Positions 1-4,924 of a DNA stretch of 6,365 nt are shown piece by piece (positions within the stretch are counted from its first letter, which is position 1; each line of letters starts with the position of its first letter). Made by a program: the position numbers and the translations under genes. The stretch spans positions 1 through 6,365 of the forward strand of contig JAQTRT010000191.1 of the NCBI GenBank assembly GCA_028711675.1. Direction: 5' to 3'. The notes beneath the pieces were generated by a model. That model saw nothing but the letters and a program-made list of their open reading frames with translations. It was not told where the DNA came from and ran no database searches. The DNA comes from a bacterium (GTDB lineage: Bacteria > Spirochaetota > JAHITG01).

Positions 1-816
1 GTTTACGTTAAAGACAGCGACGGCATTTACACGCGTGTGACAAATGAGTACCAGATCATGGGCGATGACACCAAACTGGACATGCTCTCCTACGGGACCA
101 ATGATGAAGAGGGGAATCCGGTTTACGGGTCCATTGACGGTCCCGTTATCCGGAACTCGCATATGTTTAATTTCAGGATGAGGTTCAAGGACCTTCCGTT
201 CCGGTACATGGAGGAGAACATCACCATCAATTATTTCGGTCCTTATTTTAAACCAAGGTATTCCTACAGAAGAATAATATCAAGTGAACAAAGTATCGCT
301 TTTAACCTTCTTTTTGATTTGAATCCATGGGCCACCTACAGAAACTGGCAGATAGGGACCGGTTTTAAGTTCGGCGAATCTACGCTTCCCAGAAAAGATC
401 CGTATTATTTCAATAACATGAAAGTGCTCGAGTACAATATCGGGAAATACCTGGGTTCTCTCGGAGTTACTTTCAGGCAGGCCCATCTCTGGTCGCAGAA
501 TCCCAACCATCCCGATGAACGTCTGAATTCCTATTCGATCTATAATTATATCATTCTGACCATGAAATTCAGCCAGCGTACCATGGCTAACCTTACCTTA
601 CGGGATGTGAACAAGAAGCTGTATGAATCTGGATTGAGCAATATACGGTATTACGGGACACAGTACACGTTTAATTTCAAGACGTATATCGCGGAGGACG
701 CGAGTGTTGAACTGGATTATATCCGGACCTATCCCCCTGATTCTGACTTGTACGATGCCACCTGGGAGCTGGATAATCTGACAAAGGTTTCTTTGCACGT
801 TGATTTTAAATTCTAA
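1..816 (+). CDS. Outer-membrane β-barrel protein, C-terminal part (5' end outside window)
   Basis: The frame is open from base 1 to the TAA at 814-816, giving 271 codons of a longer protein. The GTG at 37 is in frame but has no Shine-Dalgarno upstream, so the gene most likely starts before the window. The visible protein is a run of amphipathic stretches with alternating aromatic and polar residues (ENITINYFGPYF, SIAFNLLFDL, WQIGTGFKF, GSLGVTFRQA, YTFNFKTYI, ASVELDYIRTY) separated by polar, Pro/Asn/Asp-rich loops. It ends in VSLHVDFKF with a terminal Phe, as expected for the last strand of a barrel inserted by the BAM machinery. There are no obvious membrane helices and no recognisable catalytic motif. 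The first 50 or so residues are more acidic and loop-like and may belong to an extracellular loop or a preceding domain. I do not recognise the family; barrels that follow CBM9-type sugar-binding domains are one possibility. An AT-rich gap with its own promoter follows, so it is probably a separate transcription unit from the operon downstream. Confidence 0.72.
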   Translation, partial: VYVKDSDGIYTRVTNEYQIMGDDTKLDMLSYGTNDEEGNPVYGSIDGPVIRNSHMFNFRMRFKDLPFRYMEENITINYFGPYFKPRYSYRRIISSEQSIAFNLLFDLNPWATYRNWQIGTGFKFGESTLPRKDPYYFNNMKVLEYNIGKYLGSLGVTFRQAHLWSQNPNHPDERLNSYSIYNYIILTMKFSQRTMANLTLRDVNKKLYESGLSNIRYYGTQYTFNFKTYIAEDASVELDYIRTYPPDSDLYDATWELDNLTKVSLHVDFKF

Positions 817-850
817 AGTAATTTTCATGATTAAAAAAAATAAATTTTTC

Positions 851-878
851 TGGACAAAAAGGAAAAATCGATTATAAT
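851..878 (+). promoter_or_regulatory. Predicted sigma-70-type promoter of the surface operon
   Basis: TGGACA at 851-856 matches the -35 consensus TTGACA at five of six positions. TATAAT at 873-878 is a perfect -10 element, and the spacer is 16 bp. The surrounding sequence is very AT-rich. Transcription would start near 885, leaving a leader of about 220 nt before the ATG at 1107. It is the best promoter I can find in the gap between the barrel gene and the operon. Its use is inferred from sequence only. Confidence 0.6.
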
Positions 879-948
879 ATAATTTAAATACTGGAAAACA
901 AAAAACCAACAGAGGAAAAGGGACTTTTAAAGATATCGTTAAGTTAAG

Positions 949-965
949 TTCATTCAATGGATGAA
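949..965 (+). repeat. Quasi-palindromic repeat, copy 1 (possible operator)
   Basis: TTCATTCAATGGATGAA is a 17-bp odd-centred palindrome. Seven of the eight arm positions pair and one is mismatched. The same pattern, TTCATnCAATGnATGAA, recurs at 1011-1027, and the match extends four bases further (TTAT) on the right, giving 19 of 21 identical bases. The size and symmetry fit a site for a dimeric DNA-binding regulator. Because each copy is palindromic, the two copies can also pair with each other in RNA. Confidence 0.6.
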
Positions 966-977
966 TTATATTGCAGA

Positions 978-1002
978 ATACGATCACAAGAAAAGATCGT
1001 AT
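978..1002. repeat. Perfect 8-bp dyad between the two quasi-palindromes
   Basis: ATACGATC (978-985) and GATCGTAT (995-1002) are exact reverse complements separated by a 9-nt A-rich loop. In RNA this is the tip of a much longer stem. Bases 961-969 pair exactly with 1007-1015, and 949-956 pair exactly with 1020-1027, giving about 25 base pairs over 949-1027 with small internal loops. No U-tract follows, so it is not a standard terminator. It may be an operator, a cruciform, or a leader structure that protects or regulates the mRNA. Confidence 0.6.
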
Positions 1003-1010
1003 ATAAATAA

Positions 1011-1027
1011 TTCATACAATGAATGAA
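1011..1027 (+). repeat. Quasi-palindromic repeat, copy 2 (possible operator)
   Basis: TTCATACAATGAATGAA differs from the copy at 949-965 at only two positions, and those two are the mismatched pair in each palindrome. The centres are 62 bp apart, close to six helical turns, so dimers bound at the two copies would lie on the same DNA face. Both copies lie downstream of the predicted promoter, a position that would suit a roadblock or looping repressor. The regulator is not encoded in the window. Confidence 0.6.
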
Positions 1028-1038
1028 TTATTAAATAA

Positions 1039-1050
1039 AAAGGAGGTGAT
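1039..1050 (+). promoter_or_regulatory. Extended Shine-Dalgarno without an obvious gene (leader)
   Basis: AAAGGAGGTGAT is complementary to the usual 3' end of bacterial 16S rRNA over all 12 bases, far longer than a normal ribosome-binding site. It lies 57 nt before the real start at 1107. The only nearby starts are the ATG at 1049, which overlaps it, and an ATG directly followed by TAG at 1066. The octamer AGGAGGTG recurs at 1092-1099 as the true site. It could be a ribosome standby site, a 5' mRNA stabiliser, or the site for a tiny leader peptide. Confidence 0.5.
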
Positions 1051-1084
1051 GAAAGAACATTCAGTATGTAGGTTCTCTTTTTAA
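1049..1084 (+). CDS. Possible 11-residue leader peptide
   Basis: ATG at 1049 reads MKEHSVCRFSF and then TAA, ending 22 nt before the start of the subunit gene. The strong Shine-Dalgarno at 1041-1046 leaves only 2 nt of spacing to this ATG, which is too short for efficient initiation. There is no run of a regulatory amino acid, so classical attenuation is not suggested. A short stem (1054-1058 with 1072-1076) followed by five T lies over its end. I list it because the ribosome-binding site is otherwise unexplained; it may not be translated. Confidence 0.15.
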   Translation: MKEHSVCRFSF

Positions 1085-1091
1085 AAATTTC

Positions 1092-1097
1092 AGGAGG
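1092..1097 (+). promoter_or_regulatory. Ribosome-binding site of the subunit-like gene
   Basis: AGGAGG is a consensus Shine-Dalgarno, 9 nt before the ATG at 1107. It fixes the start, which is followed at once by a good signal peptide. It suggests strong translation of the first gene of the operon. Confidence 0.8.
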
Positions 1098-1106
1098 TGT
1101 AAAGTA

Positions 1107-1913
1107 ATGAGAACGATTTTTTCAGTTTTAATGGCATTAAGCCTGTTGGCCGTTGGTTTTCAACTGGAAGCCGGAACGACCAATACAAACTTAACGGTTT
1201 GGGCCACGGCTACTGTTGAATCTTCACCTATGGCTCTGACCATTGATATTTTCCGGCCCGGCCGGCAGAACGGGATCGATTTTGGTTCTGTACGCGCAGT
1301 GCTGGGAGATATCCGCTTTCAGGCCACGAACCGGGCTGTCCTGGATTATTTCCCGGGCAGTAACCCCATCTGGTATCTCATGGTCTATTCCCAGAACCAG
1401 GACGGAAAGACAAATGATATGGGCTTGATGAACGATGATACCAGCCCGACCAATTATGCACCCTTAAAGGTCTGGTGCGCCAACTACGGTCCGTCAGGTT
1501 TCGGAAACGGGAACAATCCCCCTTATGCGGGTTCTGAAGAAAATACTTATTTATGGGGAGGATTGGACTTGAACACGGATGGAGATAAGACCGATGTTTT
1601 TGAAACTGGTTCTTATTCAGAAGCCACATGGGACGCGGATTTTAACGGGGATGGCGATAAGATCGATACCTGGGATGCCACCCCGGCTAATCCCCTGTCT
1701 GAAGGCGGTGCGGGATGGAACTGGGTTTGGGATAAAGACCATACCCTTTTAAGTTCATCTCTGACCAAAAGAGTGCTCTGTTCAAAAGAAGGACAGAAGG
1801 ATAATTCTCTGCCCAGCCCTTTCAATGCTTATTTTGCCATGGAAGCTGCTGGAATGAAGAATGGTCTCTATGATACAAAGATCACATTTGAGATGGATAC
1901 TCAGCTCAAATAA
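1107..1913 (+). CDS. Secreted fibre-subunit-like protein with two Ca-loop motifs
   Basis: This is a 268-residue protein starting at an ATG with a strong ribosome-binding site. Residues 1-22 form a Sec signal peptide (MRT, a hydrophobic core, then LEA before Gly23). The mature start, TNTNLTVWATATVES, and the later GIDFGSV (56-62) recall the N-terminal strand and FG motif of Csu/spore-coat-U type subunits. The last strand, YDTKITFEMDTQL, ends one residue before the stop. The body is rich in Asn, Asp, Gly and Trp. Two DxNxDGDxxD loops, at 154-163 and 178-187, are spaced 24 residues apart and resemble dockerin/EF-hand-type calcium loops. There are two Cys (124, 225). No enzyme motif is visible. 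It is first in the operon, before a chaperone-like gene, and followed by a stable hairpin, as expected for an abundant structural product. I infer a surface or fibre subunit; a stand-alone Ca-binding surface protein is the alternative. It has no confident family assignment. Confidence 0.8.
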   Translation: MRTIFSVLMALSLLAVGFQLEAGTTNTNLTVWATATVESSPMALTIDIFRPGRQNGIDFGSVRAVLGDIRFQATNRAVLDYFPGSNPIWYLMVYSQNQDGKTNDMGLMNDDTSPTNYAPLKVWCANYGPSGFGNGNNPPYAGSEENTYLWGGLDLNTDGDKTDVFETGSYSEATWDADFNGDGDKIDTWDATPANPLSEGGAGWNWVWDKDHTLLSSSLTKRVLCSKEGQKDNSLPSPFNAYFAMEAAGMKNGLYDTKITFEMDTQLK

Positions 1914-1925
1914 GAGACTGTATAA

Positions 1926-1952
1926 AAGGGGCAGGTCCCTGACCTGCCCCTT
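1926..1952 (+). terminator. Intercistronic hairpin after the subunit gene (partial terminator or mRNA stabiliser)
   Basis: AAGGGGCAGGT (1926-1936) and ACCTGCCCCTT (1942-1952) form a perfect 11-bp stem with a 5-nt loop, 13 nt after the subunit stop codon. The downstream sequence is ATTCCC rather than a U-tract, so full termination is unlikely. By analogy with pilin operons, such as the hairpin after papA, it would cap and stabilise the upstream mRNA or let only part of the polymerases through, giving more subunit than chaperone. Confidence 0.75.
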
Positions 1953-1958
1953 ATTCCC

Positions 1959-1980
1959 GGCCGGCTTTCCGATTCCGGCC
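1959..1980 (+). promoter_or_regulatory. Second GC-rich hairpin next to the chaperone-like gene's ribosome-binding site
   Basis: GGCCGG (1959-1964) pairs with CCGGCC (1975-1980) around a 10-nt loop. It ends 3 nt before the AGGAGG at 1984-1989 that serves the ATG at 1996. If it forms, it sits beside the ribosome-binding site and could lower translation of the chaperone-like gene. A six-bp stem in a GC-rich patch may also be chance. Confidence 0.4.
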
Positions 1981-1995
1981 AGAAGGAGGAAGACG

Positions 1996-2760
1996 ATGAA
2001 GTTGATATTAATGGCTGTTTCTTTGATGCTGACCGCGGGAAACCTTTTAGGTTTCTCGGTTAATCCCGGAATCTTTGAGATCGACTGCAAGGCCGGAAAT
2101 AAGGTTAATCTGCAATATGAATTACGGTGTACTAAATCAGTCTCGGAGTTCATTAAGGTGGATTATGAGAATATATCCGGACTGATCGATACGAACCATC
2201 TCCAGTTCCCGAAACAGGAGATCAGACTTGAACCCAACGGGGAGGCGTATAAGCTTAATATTCTGGTACGGACTCCTGTCCAAGCATCCCCTGAAAATAT
2301 CCTGAAGATATCCTTTTATGATGTACCCAAAGGAAAAAGTACGATCTCCATTTCCACCCGCATCTCCACACGGGCTTATATCCGTTATACGGATGAGGCC
2401 AAGGTCCGCTTTCAGGTGGAGAATCTGGGATTAAAGACATTGGTTAACCGGGGCCAGACCATTCATTACCTTGTTGCCACGGTTAAGAACGAAGGTAATA
2501 CTTATATTAAACCCAGAGGAACGATCCGTCTGACAGATGCGAAAGGCAGGGATTACCAGTATGAAATGAACGAACTCGGTCTGCCTGTTTACAGCAATAA
2601 GAGCCGGGAACTGGAAACCGTTATCAATTCCCTGCCTGAACCGGGTCTTTATGAGGCTGTGATCGAATCAGACCTGAAAATAACCGAAAAACAAAGTTCT
2701 ACCTTAAAAATCAAGATCACAGATGACCATAAGATCCTTATTATGGACAGGAAAAAATGA
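1996..2760 (+). CDS. Periplasmic two-domain Ig-fold protein, pilus-chaperone / WxL-interacting-protein-like
   Basis: I chose the ATG at 1996 because AGGAGG (1984-1989) lies 6 nt upstream and a signal peptide follows (MKLILMAVSLMLTAGNLLG, cut near residue 19-20). The frame stays open back to 1861, but that stretch overlaps the subunit gene and has no signal. The product is 254 residues. Domain 1 (about 20-130) begins SVNPGIFEID and contains PNGEAYKLNILVRTP, like the G1-type strand region of PapD-fold chaperones. Domain 2 (about 135-245) has VENLG, VKNEGNTYIKPRGTI (163-177) and LPEPGLYEAVIESD. This pattern is typical of COG1470/DUF916-type and WxL-interacting Ig domains. Cys31 and Cys45 could form a disulphide. 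It follows the subunit-like gene and overlaps the next gene by ATGA. The inferred role is to bind or fold the exported subunit. The fold is likely; the chaperone role is less sure. Confidence 0.75.
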   Translation: MKLILMAVSLMLTAGNLLGFSVNPGIFEIDCKAGNKVNLQYELRCTKSVSEFIKVDYENISGLIDTNHLQFPKQEIRLEPNGEAYKLNILVRTPVQASPENILKISFYDVPKGKSTISISTRISTRAYIRYTDEAKVRFQVENLGLKTLVNRGQTIHYLVATVKNEGNTYIKPRGTIRLTDAKGRDYQYEMNELGLPVYSNKSRELETVINSLPEPGLYEAVIESDLKITEKQSSTLKIKITDDHKILIMDRKK

Positions 2761-3899
2761 ATAAGCCGGTCATCATCCCTTTCTTGCTGCTCCTTTTTCT
2801 GCTGGCCGGAAGCCGTGAGAGTATCAGGGCGGATACCAACCTTGTCGAGGTCATGGCCAGCTGCACCATCCTGTCGCCTGTTGACCTCCCGGACCTGAAC
2901 AATGACCTGGTCACGATCGTGGATTACGATCCGAACATCATCTATACACCCGAGACCAAGATCATCGTACGGATGACGACCATCCCTAATCTGAAAGCAC
3001 GTTTCCTGATCGACGGCATCCAGAACAACAAGCTTTTCAACTTTTCGGAGGAGAGCAACGGCATCTATTACGGCGGATACAAGGTTCAGAACGAGGACGT
3101 TAAAAGAAATACGCGTTTTTCCGTGAAGCTGATGGATCTTTTCTCGGACCAGGAAAAATACTTCACATCCGACAGACTGATCCAGATCGACAATACCGTA
3201 TATGAGAATGAGGATGCGGACCGGATCGTCATCTCCCGCGACGATCCCAGGACAAGGGTTTACCTGCTAAAAAATTCACTCTTCGAGGACGTGAAGATAC
3301 TGATCAAACGCACGAACAGCTTTGAGAAAACCATTGCCTATGACTTCAGCATGCGTTCCGCCCGGTCCGGGAAGAAGCTCACGGCCTTCAGGAAAAAGAA
3401 CAGGATGGACATCCATTTCCAGGTCTTCAACAAGGATAAGATCGAAGAGATCGGCATGAGTATGAACGAAAGCACACGGCTGATGATCTACCATTATGAC
3501 GGGGTTCAGTGGATGCCGGTAGGAGGGGAACTGGACAGGGAAAGGCAGGTTATGAGCGCCGAGATCGATCATTTCAGCATCTATGCCCTTCGGGAGAAGG
3601 ATGATATTGAATTCAAGATAGGGCCGAATCCGTTCACTCCCAATGCGGACGGGATCAATGATGAAGTGAAGTTTTATATTTCCAACAAGAACAGTGAAAA
3701 GGTCAGCCTGAGGATATTCAAACTGAACGGCTCGCTGGTACGGGAATTAAGCGTGGTGAATAACATACAAACAGGCATGGCTGAATCATCCTGGGACGGC
3801 CGGGACAGTGACCATGACCTTTGTGAGGACGGTATCTATATTTATCAGATCACCGTGGCAAAGAAACATTATAACGGTGTCGTCGTGCTGGCAAAATAA
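2757..3899 (+). CDS. Secreted surface protein with C-terminal FlgD-Ig / CHU_C-like domain
   Basis: This 380-residue protein starts at an ATG that overlaps the previous stop (ATGA), with AGGA 4 nt upstream, so it is translationally coupled. The signal peptide is about residues 1-25 (NKP, a Leu-rich core, IRA before Asp26). The mature start, TNLVEVMASCTILSPVDL, loosely echoes that of the subunit-like protein. Residues 40-165 look like a β-rich domain. About 170-280 ends with WMPVGGELDRERQVMSAEIDHFSIYAL, the closing pattern of ZU5-like surface domains (HFSIYAL at 272-278). Residues 287-380 contain GPNPFTPNADGIND (289-302), RIFKLNGSLVREL, SWDGRDSD (345-352) and DGIYIYQI (358-365). These match the FlgD-Ig-like family and overlap in motif with the gliding-motility/type IX sorting domain. 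No catalytic residues are seen. It could be an adhesin, a fibre tip or a cargo of a type IX-like secretion route. Confidence 0.8.
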   Translation: MNKPVIIPFLLLLFLLAGSRESIRADTNLVEVMASCTILSPVDLPDLNNDLVTIVDYDPNIIYTPETKIIVRMTTIPNLKARFLIDGIQNNKLFNFSEESNGIYYGGYKVQNEDVKRNTRFSVKLMDLFSDQEKYFTSDRLIQIDNTVYENEDADRIVISRDDPRTRVYLLKNSLFEDVKILIKRTNSFEKTIAYDFSMRSARSGKKLTAFRKKNRMDIHFQVFNKDKIEEIGMSMNESTRLMIYHYDGVQWMPVGGELDRERQVMSAEIDHFSIYALREKDDIEFKIGPNPFTPNADGINDEVKFYISNKNSEKVSLRIFKLNGSLVRELSVVNNIQTGMAESSWDGRDSDHDLCEDGIYIYQITVAKKHYNGVVVLAK

Positions 3900-3901
3900 A
3901 A

Positions 3902-4924
3902 ATGAGAACATTTTGCATTTTATTCTTTTTTTGCTTGTCCGGACAGTACTTGTTCAGCGCTTTCGATGTTCCTCAGATCGGGGCTAAATCCGTGGCTTTA
4001 TCCGAAGGGTATTGCGCTGTCGCGGATAACGTGACAGCCGTTTACTGCAACCCCGGCGGTCTGGGCCAGCTCAGGAATAACCAGCTTTTCCTTTCTTTCG
4101 TTTCCCTGTACCAGGGTCTCGATGATTATATATACAACGGGTCCATTAATTTTTCCGTATACAACATAAATGTTGGCACTTTAGCTGCGGCCTGGTACGG
4201 CTTGTTCACGGAACTCTACCAGGAGAATATCATTGCTCTTTCTTACGGCCGTGACCTCTTCAGGACTCTGCTGAAGTATTCGCAGAGCGAACTGTATGCC
4301 GGGTTCAGCGCCAAAATTCTCCAGAAAGGGTACCGGGAGAACGGATATACCAGGATGGACCCTGTTTTTGAGGAAGGCCTTTCCCGGCTGGGTGTGGCTA
4401 TGGACGCGGGCATGCTCTTCAGGATCAACCGGAAATGGCAGACCGGTCTTTCCTTCCAGAACATCAACCGGCCTGATCTGGGATTGAAAGAGAAAAGCCG
4501 GGTACCGCTCGTTATTACAGGCGCTTTAGCCTGTGACCTGGCCCCCTGGTTAAAGCCGGGGGACGGCGTTTCCTCTTCCCACTGGCTGGACCGGCTCAGG
4601 CTCAGCCTGGGCGCTCGGATCAGGGAAAAGGAATACAGATTATCTCCGGGAGTGGAATTCTCGTTCCTGCATATCTTTGACCTTTGTGCAAGCTACAGTA
4701 TGGGTGAAAAACAATTCCAGAAATTCTCGGCAGGCCTGGGTTTTGTCCGCTCCTATCGCTATCCGTCGGAGATAGAGAAAAAGCGGGGCGGGGAAACGTA
4801 CGAGGTCGTGGAGGTCGAGAAACGGCTTGTCTTTAACGTCAATTATTCCTTTGCTTATTATCTGAACCTGGCCCATCAGTTCACGTACGGCAACCATTAC
4901 ATAGAACTGGGGGTCCAATTTTGA
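3902..4924 (+). CDS. PorV/FadL-like outer-membrane β-barrel protein
   Basis: This 340-residue protein starts 2 nt after the preceding stop. No good ribosome-binding site is visible, so translation is probably coupled. The signal peptide is residues 1-20 (MRTFCILFFFCLSGQYLFSA). The mature N-terminus reads IGAKSVALSEGYCAVADNVTAVYCNPGGL (26-54), the hallmark of the PorV/PorQ/UPF0164 group, where the family form is close to A-R-S-x-A-L-G-x-A-x-V-A-x-A-D-x-x-x-A-x-x-x-N-P-A-G-L. NPGGL replaces the usual NPAGL. Amphipathic strands follow to the end, among them LYAGFSAKIL, WQTGLSFQNI, LRLSLGARI and KFSAGLGFV. The protein closes on HYIELGVQF with a terminal Phe. In Bacteroidetes PorV shuttles proteins with C-terminal sorting domains to their attachment complex. 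Here the gene directly follows one with a related C-terminal domain. Many PorV-like proteins outside that phylum have no known function, so the role is inference while the barrel is well supported. Confidence 0.85.
   Translation: MRTFCILFFFCLSGQYLFSAFDVPQIGAKSVALSEGYCAVADNVTAVYCNPGGLGQLRNNQLFLSFVSLYQGLDDYIYNGSINFSVYNINVGTLAAAWYGLFTELYQENIIALSYGRDLFRTLLKYSQSELYAGFSAKILQKGYRENGYTRMDPVFEEGLSRLGVAMDAGMLFRINRKWQTGLSFQNINRPDLGLKEKSRVPLVITGALACDLAPWLKPGDGVSSSHWLDRLRLSLGARIREKEYRLSPGVEFSFLHIFDLCASYSMGEKQFQKFSAGLGFVRSYRYPSEIEKKRGGETYEVVEVEKRLVFNVNYSFAYYLNLAHQFTYGNHYIELGVQF
4909..4913 (+). promoter_or_regulatory. Ribosome-binding site supporting a TTG start
   Basis: GGGGG at 4909-4913 lies 7 nt before the TTG at 4921, inside the end of the barrel gene. 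It is a modest Shine-Dalgarno, but it is well placed for the TTG and poorly placed for the next in-frame ATG at 4936. Together with the stop/start overlap it points to coupled translation. Confidence 0.45.

Noticed and set aside
817..850. Terminator for the left barrel gene (A-run then TTTTT)
   Set aside because: Only A/T pairing is possible and there is no GC stem. I see no convincing terminator after the TAA at 814.
944..972. Second promoter: TTAAGT, 17 bp, TATATT
   Set aside because: The -35 matches only three of six positions, the region is AT-rich throughout, and the element overlaps the repeat. The promoter at 851-878 is much stronger.
1054..1082. Attenuator: 5-bp stem followed by five T
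   Set aside because: The stem AGAAC/GTTCT is short and has a 13-nt loop. It is too weak to claim as a terminator.
1861..1995. Longer upstream start for the chaperone-like gene
   Set aside because: The extra 45 residues overlap the end of the subunit gene in another frame and run through the hairpins. The ATG at 1996 has a consensus ribosome-binding site and starts a signal peptide.
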